DNA from: Paenibacillus sp. YYML68
Lineage (GTDB): Bacteria; Bacillota; Bacilli; Paenibacillales; NBRC-103111
Direction: 5' to 3'
Assembly: GCF_027923405.1 (NCBI RefSeq)
Contig: NZ_BQYI01000001.1
Location: 1,218,501 to 1,282,500 of the forward strand
Length of the DNA: 64,000 nucleotides
Positions 36,380 through 45,092 of the stretch are shown here, piece after piece. The position numbers and the translations under genes are program-made. Every line of letters starts with the position of its first letter. Position 1 is the stretch's first letter. The notes under the pieces are model-generated. The model saw nothing but the letters and a program-made list of their open reading frames with translations, ran no database searches and was not told the origin of the DNA.

Positions 36380-37048
36380 CTACATCGCCGTATCCAACAG
36401 ACCCGCCAGACGAGCGAACGGACTGTCTGACGCATCGGCCGCCGAGTCGGTCGAATAGACGACCGTCGACGTATACAGCTGCTCGTCCGCAGCGTTGTTC
36501 TCCTCCAGCTGCAGCTGCGGGAATGCGCGCAGGAACAGCTTCGCTGTGTTGAAGGCGTCGTCGAGCGCATGATGGTGACTGCCGAAGAACGGGAGCTGCG
36601 CTGCCTCGAGCGCTCGCGCGAGACCGAGTCTGCCGCCTTGGTCGCCGCCCTGCAGTCGCGTATATTGCAGCTGGATGTCGTTATAGTTGCGAATCCAGTC
36701 GAGCTTCAGCATATGCTCTCGGCAGCCTCGGACGAGCTGCTGCTTGTCATCAGGGCCCCATGCACATAAGTAGTACGGAGCTTCGCCGAGCCAATCCTGG
36801 AACTGATGCATGGCCTCAGTGAATGAAGGCGCTGCATCGACCTGCTCCTGCGTTATGCCCGTGAATTGGGTCGTCATCGCATTAATCGTTTTATAATGAA
36901 CCGGCTGCACGTACGTATGGAACAGGTCCACCATGCCCAGCACGCCGTCGTCATCATTGAGCTTAATTGCGCCGATTTCCAGTATGTCTGCCAGGTGCTG
37001 CCGCTTCCGCAATACGGTGAACTCCATGTCGAATACGATATAATTCAT
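36380..37048 (-). CDS. DnaQ-like DEDDh 3'-5' exonuclease
   Basis: This 222-residue exonuclease of the ERI-1/KapD-like group has DMEFT (Asp7, Glu9) as Exo I, an Asp in CAWGPDDKQQL as Exo II, and HHHALDDAFNTAKLF (His-x4-Asp) as Exo III. GAAGGGAG precedes the ATG by about nine bases. It would trim RNA or single-stranded DNA from the 3' end. The gene is GC-rich core DNA and its 3' side meets the IS-rich AT-rich patch. Confidence 0.85.
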   Translation of the reverse strand: MNYIVFDMEFTVLRKRQHLADILEIGAIKLNDDDGVLGMVDLFHTYVQPVHYKTINAMTTQFTGITQEQVDAAPSFTEAMHQFQDWLGEAPYYLCAWGPDDKQQLVRGCREHMLKLDWIRNYNDIQLQYTRLQGGDQGGRLGLARALEAAQLPFFGSHHHALDDAFNTAKLFLRAFPQLQLEENNAADEQLYTSTVVYSTDSAADASDSPFARLAGLLDTAM

Positions 37049-37273
37049 ATGTAGAGGCTCCCTTCGGCTGTACTGCTGCTTCTATCATACCACAACAAAG
37101 TGTCAGCATGCTGTCAGGGAATGGATGTTCGGGGGTAGATTTTACAGCTGCTGTATACTCAATCCATGCCATTCGTACTATAATAACTCTATTGGGCGCA
37201 AGCCTCTCCTCTAGCACGAATGCGTAGGTGCCCGCCCCACCTGAATTGTAATGAAGGAGTTCGAGTAACCATC

Positions 37274-39250
37274 ATGGCATACACCGTTCCAGATATTATT
37301 CCAAGAAGCGCGACGGCCGGTGAGCGGGTCTTGTTCCAGACGCTGAGAGATCATCTGCCGAGCGATTATATTGTATATTACGAGCCGGAGATTCGCGGCA
37401 GACGACCGGACTTCGTCATCATCGGACCGGACTTAGGTCTTGTCGTGCTTGAGGTGAAGGATTATACTGTCAATTCACTGTACCAGCTGAATCATGATGA
37501 GTGGACGATCCACAGCAAGTCCGGCGAGAGGGTTCAGACGAAGAGTCCGCTGAAGCAGGCGCGGGATAATGCGAGAATCATCCACGATCAGCTCAAGAAG
37601 GACAAGAATCTCGTACAAGAAGACAGCACTCATCTGAAGTTTCCGTACGGCTACGGAACCGTGTTCACCCGTCTGAAGCAGGAGGATTTCATTAGGCTTG
37701 ACCTGTACCAGGTTATGGAGCCGCAATTTGTGCTGAGCCGCGATGAGATCGACCCGGATGAAGACGGCTTCGATGCTGAGGTGCTGCGCGACAAGCTGTT
37801 CGGCATGTTCACGATCTGGCATCCGCGGCGGACGCTGCTCTCCGACGAGGACGTGCAGGCGATCCGATTCCACCTGTTCCCCGAGGTGCGGATCAGCGCA
37901 GACTTCAAGTCGCCGCTCCGCCATCAGGACCAGTTGCTGCTGTCGCTTCATAATATTAAGACGATGGATCTCCATCAGGAAAATATGGCGAAGCAGCTCG
38001 GAGACAAGCACCGTCTCATTCGCGGAGTGGCAGGCAGCGGCAAGACGCTCGTGCTCGCAAGTCGGGCGAAGCTGCTGGCGAAGGAGCATCCTGATTGGCG
38101 CATCCTCATTCTATGCTACGGCATTCCGCTGTCCCGCAGCCTGAAGCAGATGGTGCAGCGGATGATGAGCGAGCCGGAGGATCTGCTGGACCTGATCCAG
38201 CAGGCCGAGGACGCAGGATCAGGCTCTAGCAACAGTGTTAACGGTAGTAAGGCAGGTGGAGCAGGAAGCGGCTCAAGCACAGGTAACGTCGAGGTGTACA
38301 ACTTCCACGAGTGGCTGCGCAACAGTCTGCGGATGAAGGACACCGACATCCCGGCGCTGCTTGCTAAGCTTGAGCGGGAGGAAGCGATCGTGCCGATGTA
38401 CGACGCGATCATGATCGACGAGGGACAAGACTTCGAGGCCGACTGGCTGAAGCTGCTCAGCCGCTGTCTGAATCCGGATACGCAGTCGCTGCTGCTGGTG
38501 GAGGATCGGGCGCAGTCGATCTTCAAGCGCAAGACGAGCCTCGCGCAGCATGTGGGGTTAGATTTTCGCGGGCGGTCCAAGATACTGTCGATCAACTACC
38601 GCAACACGTCGCAGATCGTCACGTTCGCCTGGGACTTCTACCGGGCGCACTCTCAGCTCCAGCATAAGGTGCAGCAGGGCACCGTGGACGGGGTGGACAT
38701 CATACCGCCGCAGGCGACGAAGCGCAAGGGACCTGAGCCGATCATCCGCAGCTTCCGCAGCCTCGAGGAGGAGATGAACTTCGTGTCGAAGTCCATTCTG
38801 TTCCTCCATCGGGAGAAGGGCATTCCGCTGCAGGACATCGCGATACTGTATCGGGTGAAGAACAGTCACCGGTATTCGTACATCGACGACATTCGGCGCA
38901 GTCTCAGGCAGCACGACCTGTCCTACACGTGGATTACGGAAAATGCCGACGCGAAGCGCAGCTTCCTCCGCGAGGAGCCGACGATCAAGATTACGACGAT
39001 TGACAGCGCCAAGGGGCTCGACTTCCGAGCGGTGTTCATTGTCAACGTCGAGAACATGCCGTTCCCTCTCGAGGAGCAGGAGGAGCGCGAGGTGGCGCTG
39101 CTGTACATCGCGATGACGCGGGCGCTGGAGTGGCTGTTCCTGACGTACAGCGGACAGTCGAAGTATACGCAGTATCTCGATGGCGTGCTGAAGCAGCGGA
39201 GCGAGCAGAGGATGGAGTCGAAGTCGAAGCCGGGTAGTCAATCCGGGTGA
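37274..39250 (+). CDS. NERD-domain superfamily I helicase
   Basis: The 658-residue protein has an N-terminal NERD (nuclease-related) domain with the PD-(D/E)XK-like residues Asp46 (RRPDFVII), Glu60 and Lys62 (VVLEVKDYT). A UvrD-like helicase follows: Walker A GVAGSGKT near 251-258, IMIDEGQDFEADWL, INYRNTSQIV, TIDSAKGLDFRAVFIVN and LLYIAMTRALEWL. A Gly/Ser-rich linker (about residues 317-340) separates helicase subdomains. The ATG at 37274 is chosen since NERD begins right after it; the AAGGAG upstream is rather distant (about 14 bases). Such proteins act in DNA repair and occasionally defence. Confidence 0.85.
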   Translation: MAYTVPDIIPRSATAGERVLFQTLRDHLPSDYIVYYEPEIRGRRPDFVIIGPDLGLVVLEVKDYTVNSLYQLNHDEWTIHSKSGERVQTKSPLKQARDNARIIHDQLKKDKNLVQEDSTHLKFPYGYGTVFTRLKQEDFIRLDLYQVMEPQFVLSRDEIDPDEDGFDAEVLRDKLFGMFTIWHPRRTLLSDEDVQAIRFHLFPEVRISADFKSPLRHQDQLLLSLHNIKTMDLHQENMAKQLGDKHRLIRGVAGSGKTLVLASRAKLLAKEHPDWRILILCYGIPLSRSLKQMVQRMMSEPEDLLDLIQQAEDAGSGSSNSVNGSKAGGAGSGSSTGNVEVYNFHEWLRNSLRMKDTDIPALLAKLEREEAIVPMYDAIMIDEGQDFEADWLKLLSRCLNPDTQSLLLVEDRAQSIFKRKTSLAQHVGLDFRGRSKILSINYRNTSQIVTFAWDFYRAHSQLQHKVQQGTVDGVDIIPPQATKRKGPEPIIRSFRSLEEEMNFVSKSILFLHREKGIPLQDIAILYRVKNSHRYSYIDDIRRSLRQHDLSYTWITENADAKRSFLREEPTIKITTIDSAKGLDFRAVFIVNVENMPFPLEEQEEREVALLYIAMTRALEWLFLTYSGQSKYTQYLDGVLKQRSEQRMESKSKPGSQSG

Positions 39251-39272
39251 GTATGGAAGGGAGTGCAGACGT

Positions 39273-39551
39273 ATGAAGCGTACGTTGAAGCAGGCGGTTA
39301 TTTTTTCTACCGTGATGGTCGTGTTGTACTACGCTGCTGTCATAGGCTGGAGCTATTACACCACGAGGCAATACGTTCCCGATATTGTGAATGCCTACGA
39401 ATCGGTCGATCATATGCAGCAGAAGGTCGCATTCGGTGTTGTAGGCCGCCCACTCGATTCATTGGTTCTCGTGCTGCTGCAGCTGGCGGGTGGCATGTTC
39501 GTGTTTATCGCGGGCAAGCTGCTCGTGCTGAAGCTGAGGAGCCGCAGGTAG
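39273..39551 (+). CDS. Small two-helix membrane protein
   Basis: This 92-residue protein has hydrophobic segments at about 9-28 (VIFSTVMVVLYYAAVIGWSY) and 62-84 (LDSLVLVLLQLAGGMFVFIA). The ends are basic, so both termini are likely cytoplasmic. GGAAGGGAG precedes the ATG. It follows the NERD helicase by 22 bases and may share its transcript. I do not recognise the family. Confidence 0.62.
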   Translation: MKRTLKQAVIFSTVMVVLYYAAVIGWSYYTTRQYVPDIVNAYESVDHMQQKVAFGVVGRPLDSLVLVLLQLAGGMFVFIAGKLLVLKLRSRR

Positions 39552-39581
39552 CCTTAATTATCTCTGAAGGAGCATCCACTA

Positions 39582-40094
39582 ATGTTTTTATTAAAAATGA
39601 AATCCCGCCACCTGCAGCTCGTCTTCATCTCTCTGCTGCTGCTTACGTTCGCGGTCTGTATGCTGCTCGGGCTTGCGCTCGATGTAGCGGTCAAAATGAC
39701 GTTTATTGTGCAATTTGAAGCTATGCTTCTGTACTTATTGACGCTCGGTCATTATTTGTACCTGAGACTCGCGAAGCAGCGGCATTCGATCAGCCTGTTG
39801 CAGAGGCTGGCATTCATTCAAGGTGTGCTGGCTGCGGGTGTGTATGTACCATATTTCGTCTTTCACGTCGAGGAGATTGCTCAGCTGTTGCCGCTTCATC
39901 TGCTGTGTATGCTGCTTATGGGCATTACGATACTGCAGCTGTTCCAGTTCATACACGCAGCGGAGAGCGGGAAGTGGCTGACGTATCGTCAGCTCATCGG
40001 ACTCGTGATGCAGCCTATGCGAGATAACAAGGGCAACAAGGTGTGGTCTACCAGCCATTTTCAGTCCAGAATCAACCGAATATTCGAGCAGTAA
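39582..40094 (+). CDS. Polytopic membrane protein, unknown
   Basis: This 170-residue protein has four likely transmembrane helices (about 11-33, 37-58, 75-95 and 103-124) and a soluble basic C-terminal tail (MQPMRDNKGNKVWSTSHF). AAGGAG lies ten bases before the ATG. It lies 30 bases after the preceding small membrane gene. No family is recognised. Confidence 0.6.
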   Translation: MFLLKMKSRHLQLVFISLLLLTFAVCMLLGLALDVAVKMTFIVQFEAMLLYLLTLGHYLYLRLAKQRHSISLLQRLAFIQGVLAAGVYVPYFVFHVEEIAQLLPLHLLCMLLMGITILQLFQFIHAAESGKWLTYRQLIGLVMQPMRDNKGNKVWSTSHFQSRINRIFEQ

Positions 40095-40112
40095 TGATGT
40101 ACAAGTCCTCTA

Positions 40113-40141
40113 TTGACACATCAGCAGGCCGGCTGTAAAGT
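40113..40141 (+). promoter_or_regulatory. Sigma-A promoter of bioY
   Basis: TTGACA and TAAAGT are separated by 17 bases, with bioY 62 bases further on. I looked for a BirA operator (TTGTTAAC-type inverted repeat) and saw none. Confidence 0.7.
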
Positions 40142-40202
40142 TAGACGTTGACTGTGCATCGGCTTCACTCAGCGCTGTCGATATTGAACGAACGGGGGTT
40201 CT

Positions 40203-40763
40203 ATGGTCGTGAACATCAAAGATATGGTTTACGCGGCGATTATGGCCGCAGTTGTAGCTGTGCTCGGACTTATTCCTGCTATTCCGATTCCTTACATACC
40301 TGTGCCCATTACGGTGCAGACGCTTGGGGTTATGCTTGCTGGGAGCTTGATTGGCGCGCGGCTAGGCGGTATCAGCATGCTGCTGGTCGTCATTCTCGTC
40401 GCCTTCGGAGCGCCGATCTTGTCCGGTGGCCGCGGTGGGATGGGTATTATTACTGGGGCGACAGGCGGATACTTGTTAAGCTGGCCGCTGGCAGCATTCG
40501 TGATTGGTGTGCTCGTCCATCGCTATGCTCGGGATTTGAAGGTGTGGAAGCTCATACTTATCAACATCGTCGGTGGCATTCTGGTTGTGTATGCGATCGG
40601 TATTCCTTATTCGGCGCTCATTACGAAGGCTCCGCTGGCGAAGCTTATGCTCGGCAACCTGACGTTCATTCCTGGCGATCTGATCAAGGCCGTTGTTGCC
40701 TCATTGCTCGCTGCTCGCATTCATCGTGCGATGCCGCAGCTGCTGCGGCGGTCAGGCAAGTAA
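40203..40763 (+). CDS. bioY: Biotin ECF transporter S component BioY
   Basis: The 186-residue membrane protein is the substrate-binding S unit for biotin. It has about six helices and the BioY hallmark VPITVQTLGVMLAGSLIGAR followed by a glycine-rich loop (SGGRGGMGIITGATGGYL). GGGGG lies four bases before the ATG. A terminator separates it from the EcfA-EcfA-EcfT genes directly downstream, but the module should energise it and probably other S units. Confidence 0.9.
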   Translation: MVVNIKDMVYAAIMAAVVAVLGLIPAIPIPYIPVPITVQTLGVMLAGSLIGARLGGISMLLVVILVAFGAPILSGGRGGMGIITGATGGYLLSWPLAAFVIGVLVHRYARDLKVWKLILINIVGGILVVYAIGIPYSALITKAPLAKLMLGNLTFIPGDLIKAVVASLLAARIHRAMPQLLRRSGK

Positions 40764-40797
40764 GATGAATGGTATACATAGCCCCTCGTAGAGGGGG

Positions 40798-40834
40798 AGG
40801 CTTGCCCGTGTTGTGAGACGGGCAGGCCTTTTTT
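40798..40834 (+). terminator. Terminator between bioY and the ECF module
   Basis: AGGCTTGCCCGT pairs (one G-T) with ACGGGCAGGCCT over 12 positions and is followed by TTTTTT. Confidence 0.85.
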
Positions 40835-40871
40835 CGAAGATAGGATGGAGACTGGGTAAGGAGGACGACAG

Positions 40872-41837
40872 TTGATCCAATTCGACAACGTGACTTACAG
40901 TTATATCCCGCACGCGCAGCCTGTGCTGCAAGCGGTATCGTTCACGATACCTCGAGGACAGCTCACGGCGATCATAGGCGCTAATGGCTCGGGCAAGTCG
41001 ACTGCTGCCCAATTAATCGCGGGATTGCTGCAGCCGGACGAAGGCTCGGTCCGCTTGTTGGGTAAGGCGGATGACAGGACTCGAGGGACGTTGCTGGGTC
41101 AAGCTGAAGCCCCGATGCATAGCCTAGACCAGGAGAAGAACCATCTGCATGCCCATTCCCAGGTACGGCTGCAAGGCGCGGAGCCAAGTAACGTCCGCAG
41201 ACCACGCGTCGGTATCGTATTCCAGAACCCTGACGACCAGATCGTAGCGCCGACGGTCGCTGAGGATGTTGCTTTCGGACTTGAAAACTTGGCGTACCCG
41301 AGCGCACTGATGATGGACCGTGTGCTGGAGGCGTTGGAGCAGGTCGGCATGGCTTCGCATGCCGAAGCGGAGATCGAGCGGCTGTCTGGAGGGCAGAAGC
41401 AGCGCGTCGCCATCGCAGGGGTACTCGCCCTGCAGCCGGACGTCATCGTGTTCGATGAGGCATCGTCGATGCTGGATCCTGTAGGCCGGGAGCAATTGCT
41501 CCGCATACAGAAGCAGCTGCGTGACCAAGGGCTGACGATCGTCACCATTACTCATCATATGGACGAAGCGATACTGGCTGACCATGTCATCGTGCTGCAC
41601 GAGGGTAAGCTAATTCGATGCGGGTCACCGCGGCAGCTGTTCTGTACGGATGCCGCTGCCGATGCGAATGCCAATGCGGTTGCCGCTGTCGATGTCGCCG
41701 CCGAGCTTGACCTGCCGCTGCCCTTCGCTGTAGAAGCTCGGGAGGAGCTGATTCGGCGGGGGGTCCCGATCCCACGTACCATACTGACAGAGGGAGAATT
41801 GGTGGAGTATCTATGCACATTCGATTGGAGCAAGTAG
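40872..41837 (+). CDS. ecfA1: ECF transporter ATPase EcfA1 (CbiO type)
   Basis: This 321-residue ABC ATPase starts at TTG with AAGGAGG seven bases upstream. Walker A is GANGSGKST (36-44), the Q-loop FQNPDDQIV, the signature LSGGQKQR and Walker B VIVFDEASSMLDP. Two oddities stand out: an insert of about 40 residues between Walker A and the Q-loop (DDRTRGTLLGQAEAPMHSLD onward) that usual EcfA lacks, and an Ala/Asp/Asn-rich stretch near residue 265. It forms a heterodimer with EcfA2, whose start lies 25 bases inside this gene. Confidence 0.88.
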   Translation: MIQFDNVTYSYIPHAQPVLQAVSFTIPRGQLTAIIGANGSGKSTAAQLIAGLLQPDEGSVRLLGKADDRTRGTLLGQAEAPMHSLDQEKNHLHAHSQVRLQGAEPSNVRRPRVGIVFQNPDDQIVAPTVAEDVAFGLENLAYPSALMMDRVLEALEQVGMASHAEAEIERLSGGQKQRVAIAGVLALQPDVIVFDEASSMLDPVGREQLLRIQKQLRDQGLTIVTITHHMDEAILADHVIVLHEGKLIRCGSPRQLFCTDAAADANANAVAAVDVAAELDLPLPFAVEAREELIRRGVPIPRTILTEGELVEYLCTFDWSK

Positions 41838-42685
41838 CCTATACGTATGACGCAGGGTCGCCGTTCGAGCGGCCTGTGCTGCGTGATGTGACGCTCGAGC
41901 TACCGTCTGGTCGCATCATCGGACTTGTCGGTCGGACCGGATCGGGCAAGTCGACGCTGGTGCAGCTAGTGAAAGGTCTCTTGCAGCCGACGAGCGGCTC
42001 GATTCAGGCAGGCGATGACGATCTGACCTCAGCAAGCGGGCGGCGGCCATCCTGGCAGGAGTCGGTTGGATTGGTCTTCCAGCAGCCGGAGCATCAGCTA
42101 TTCGAGGATATGGTATATAGCGATATCGCCTTCGGCCCGCGCAATCTCGGCTGGACGGAGGAGAAGGTGAGGGCAACCGTGCTAGACGCCCTGCATCAGG
42201 TCGGCTTAAGCGACGGTGTGCTCGAACAACCGCCGCTGACGCTGAGCGGCGGTCAGAAGCGGCGGGTGGCGATCGCGGGAGTGCTCGCGATGCAGCCGAG
42301 GGTGCTCATACTGGATGAGCCGACAGCTGGACTCGACCCGCGGGGTCAGCAGCTTGTGCTGACGCTGATCCAGCAGTGGCAGCAGTCGTCCCCCGAGCGC
42401 ACGGTCATATGGATTACACACGAGATGGAGCATATCGCGGAGCTGTGCACGGATGTGATGGTGCTGGACGGAGGCACGGTACGGTACCAGACGACGCCTC
42501 TGCAGCTTTTTACCACGCATAGACAGGAGCTGGAGGAGCTCGGGCTGGCGCTGCCGCCTGCTGTTCGGTTGTTGGAAGCGATTCAGACGAGGCTGGGACT
42601 TACGCTTGAGGTGCGTTCGGTGCGCAAGGCGGACATCCTCGCGACGATCGCAGCTTCTTATCTGCAGAAGGCAGGTCGGATATGA
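41813..42685 (+). CDS. ecfA2: ECF transporter ATPase EcfA2
   Basis: This 290-residue ABC ATPase has Walker A GRTGSGKST, Q-loop FQQPEHQLFED, signature LSGGQKRR and Walker B VLILDEPTAGLDP. The pair with EcfA1 hydrolyses ATP to drive vitamin uptake. Its start lies inside ecfA1 and its stop overlaps the ecfT start (ATGA), so the three genes are translationally coupled. Confidence 0.9.
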   Translation: MHIRLEQVAYTYDAGSPFERPVLRDVTLELPSGRIIGLVGRTGSGKSTLVQLVKGLLQPTSGSIQAGDDDLTSASGRRPSWQESVGLVFQQPEHQLFEDMVYSDIAFGPRNLGWTEEKVRATVLDALHQVGLSDGVLEQPPLTLSGGQKRRVAIAGVLAMQPRVLILDEPTAGLDPRGQQLVLTLIQQWQQSSPERTVIWITHEMEHIAELCTDVMVLDGGTVRYQTTPLQLFTTHRQELEELGLALPPAVRLLEAIQTRLGLTLEVRSVRKADILATIAASYLQKAGRI

Positions 42686-43479
42686 GTAGAGGTCGTTCCA
42701 TCCTTGTGGGGCAGTATGTTCCCCGGGAGTCACTGCTGCACAAGCTCGATCCGCGCACGAAGCTGCTCGCGGTGCTCGTATTCATCGCCGTCGTGATTCG
42801 TATCGATAGCCTCGTAGCTTACGGCCTGTGCAGCAGCTTCATCGCGGCGGCCTTGGCACTCTCCAACCTGCCGCTTCTCCATGTGGCGAGGGGGATGCTG
42901 CCGATCCTGCTCATTCTGTCGGTCACCTCGGCGTATCACGTCTTCTTCTCGGCTGGAGAGGTGAAGCTGCTGGAATGGGGCGCAGTCGTGGTGTACCGTG
43001 AAGGTGTGCTGCTCGCGGTGACGACGGCGGCGCGGGTGCTGCTCATGGTGACCGCCGCCTCGCTGGTTACGCTGACGACGAAGACGACCGAGCTGACGGC
43101 AGGTCTTGAGCGTCTGCTGCGTCCGCTGCAGGTCGTCGGCATCTCGTCGCACCAACTGGCGCTCATGCTGTCGATTACATTGCGGTTCATTCCCGTCATT
43201 CTTCAAGAGGCGGACAAGATTCGCAAGGCGCAGCTCGCTAGAGGGGCACAGCTTCATTCCGGAACATGGAGGGGGCGCCTTCGTGCGGTCAGCTCGATGA
43301 TCGTGCCGTTGTTCGTCTTCGTCTTCAGCCGGGCGGATAGCCTGGCGCTCGCCATCGAGGCTCGCGGGTATAACCCGAGAGCACCGCGTACGCTGCTGCA
43401 GGAGCTCGTTTTTGCGCGTCTGGATGTGGTGGCAGGTATGGTGATCATTCTATGGGCGGTTGCTGCCGTGTTCATATAG
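42682..43479 (+). CDS. ecfT: ECF transporter transmembrane subunit EcfT
   Basis: This 265-residue membrane protein couples the ATPases to S units such as BioY. It has about five to six helices, the LDPRTKLLAVLVF opening of the CbiQ/EcfT family, and the coupling-helix signatures around RKAQLARGA and AIEARGYNP (Ala-Arg-Gly motifs). It is followed by a strong hairpin. Confidence 0.9.
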   Translation: MSRGRSILVGQYVPRESLLHKLDPRTKLLAVLVFIAVVIRIDSLVAYGLCSSFIAAALALSNLPLLHVARGMLPILLILSVTSAYHVFFSAGEVKLLEWGAVVVYREGVLLAVTTAARVLLMVTAASLVTLTTKTTELTAGLERLLRPLQVVGISSHQLALMLSITLRFIPVILQEADKIRKAQLARGAQLHSGTWRGRLRAVSSMIVPLFVFVFSRADSLALAIEARGYNPRAPRTLLQELVFARLDVVAGMVIILWAVAAVFI

Positions 43480-43552
43480 CGAATCTCGCTCCAATGGTCA
43501 ACGTGCTACGGGCGATATTCATGTTTATAACACCTTCGAATTGGTTACGAAT

Positions 43553-43600
43553 AAGAGCCGTCATGATGAGTAGCCTCAGCTGCTTGTCATGACGGCTCTT
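43553..43600 (+). terminator. Terminator of the ECF operon
   Basis: AAGAGCCGTCATGA and TCATGACGGCTCTT are perfectly complementary over 14 bases around a 20-base loop, followed by CGCTTTCC. The stem is strong and the T tract weak. Confidence 0.7.
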
Positions 43601-43626
43601 CGCTTTCCTCGGGTGAAAAATAAGTA

Positions 43627-43655
43627 TTGCCAAACGTTAAAAAACTATATACTAT
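43627..43655 (+). promoter_or_regulatory. Sigma-A promoter of the chemoreceptor-like gene
   Basis: TTGCCA and TACTAT are separated by 17 bases in an AT-rich stretch about 60 bases before the ATG. Confidence 0.65.
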
Positions 43656-43717
43656 AGTTATACAAACATTATACAAATCTTTATTCAAACTTTGTTTGGA
43701 AAGAATTGAGGTGCAAC

Positions 43718-45031
43718 ATGCTAGGTGTATGGAATAAGCATCGGGTGCCGATCACCTTGTGGACGTCTGGCGCTGTGCTCATGCTGCTAGTTTCTAACGT
43801 GTCAGGCTTCCTGATCTATGTCGTGAGCTCATCCGCCCTTGCTCTGCATGCGTACAAGGGACGCGAGGGTGATTCGCACTCCCACCGTATCGTAATGGAG
43901 AGTGGGGAGACTGCACAGATGCAGCTTGCTGCTTGGGAGCAGTCAAGAGGCGAGGCGCATGGGCAATCTGCTGTAGGTACGGCTGCAGATACGGCTGCAG
44001 ATACGGCTGCAGATACGGCTGCAGATACGGCTGCAGGTACGGCTTCTACCAGAGGAGAGGCGGAGCTGTTCCGCAAGCTGTCCTCGATTATTCGTCACGC
44101 CGATACGGTTGCGGAGTCGATTACCGGCAATACGGTCGAGGTCGAGTCGAGAGCCGAGCACATCGCTCAAGTGTCGACCGAGATCATGCAGTCACTGGAG
44201 GTGCAGGTGCAGCAGGCCCGAGAGACGCTGCACAACTCCGCGCAACTGGAGCAGCAATTCGCCGAGACGAAGTCCGATGTACATCGCACGGTTGAGCAGA
44301 CGAACCGGTTGACGAGCCAGATGCACGATGGCAGTCAGACGATCGATCGGCTGCTCGGGAGCATGGAGCAGATTGAGCTGGCGTCGAAGCTTACCTACGA
44401 GCAGTACAACGAGTTCTTCAGCTCCCTTCGTACGATCCAGACGATGCTGCATTCGATTAAGGAAATCGCTGACCAGACGCAGCTGCTGTCGCTCAATGCG
44501 GCGATTGAGGCTGCACACGCGGGAGCAGCTGGGGCAGGCTTCCAGATCGTCGCTCAAGAAATACGGAAGCTGTCCGTCCAGTCCAAGCGGCTGTCCACGG
44601 AGCTGGATGGACTTACCCGTAAGCTCATGCAGCAATCGTCCCGCACATCGACCGAGCTGCAGAAGCAGCTTGACATCATTGCCGGCAGCTCGGTCATGAC
44701 GGGCTCGGTGAAGCAGCTGCTCGCGGACATTGGCGTCTCCGCTTCCGATGTGCTTGCGGTGGAGGCTCGCATGGAGCAGCATGTGAGCGGTCTTGAGCAT
44801 ATGTATGAGCAGCTATCGGCGCAGCTGCAGGAGCTGACCTCTCTGTCTGAGGACGTCGTGTCTAGGGTAGATGGCTCTGCGGAAGCCTCACAGATTCAAT
44901 TGATGGCCGTGATGGAGCTGACGACCTCCATCGACGTGCTGAAGAGCTTGAATGCCCAGTTCCATGAGCAATTCGCAGCCTCTGGTGTCGAGCTGGAGCA
45001 AGTCGAGTGGACGCGAGCGTACTCCATTTAA
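43718..45031 (+). CDS. Methyl-accepting-type signalling protein with one membrane segment
   Basis: The 437-residue protein has a hydrophobic segment at about 10-40 (TSGAVLMLLVSNVSGFLIYV) and no periplasmic sensor or HAMP domain. A long coiled coil leads to the conserved signalling hairpin EIADQTQLLSLNAAIEAAHA and EIRKLSVQSK. It should talk to CheA/CheW or act as a dedicated signal transducer. A run of TAAD repeats (12-base units) lies just after the membrane segment. The ATG at 43718 follows GAGGTG at short spacing; a TTG four codons earlier is possible. It is followed by a DICT-domain gene. Confidence 0.8.
   Translation: MLGVWNKHRVPITLWTSGAVLMLLVSNVSGFLIYVVSSSALALHAYKGREGDSHSHRIVMESGETAQMQLAAWEQSRGEAHGQSAVGTAADTAADTAADTAADTAAGTASTRGEAELFRKLSSIIRHADTVAESITGNTVEVESRAEHIAQVSTEIMQSLEVQVQQARETLHNSAQLEQQFAETKSDVHRTVEQTNRLTSQMHDGSQTIDRLLGSMEQIELASKLTYEQYNEFFSSLRTIQTMLHSIKEIADQTQLLSLNAAIEAAHAGAAGAGFQIVAQEIRKLSVQSKRLSTELDGLTRKLMQQSSRTSTELQKQLDIIAGSSVMTGSVKQLLADIGVSASDVLAVEARMEQHVSGLEHMYEQLSAQLQELTSLSEDVVSRVDGSAEASQIQLMAVMELTTSIDVLKSLNAQFHEQFAASGVELEQVEWTRAYSI
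43976..44047 (+). repeat. 12-bp coding tandem repeat
   Basis: Six units of (G/A)GTACGGCTGCA type (four identical GATACGGCTGCA flanked by two variants) encode TAAD repeats in the juxtamembrane region of the signalling protein. The high identity suggests recent slippage, so copy number may vary between strains. Confidence 0.88.
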
Positions 45032-45092
45032 CCTGAAGCTTAGCCTGAGATCACAGAACTCGATACATAATTCAATTGAAAAGAGGATGAAG

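Noticed and set aside
36199..36552. A 117-codon plus-strand frame starting within the perfect inverted repeat.
   Set aside because: It lacks a ribosome-binding site, has no recognisable motif, and its 3' half is antisense to the exonuclease gene.
40142..40202. A BirA operator in front of bioY.
   Set aside because: No TTGTTAAC-type inverted repeat is visible in the leader, so biotin control through BirA cannot be claimed here.
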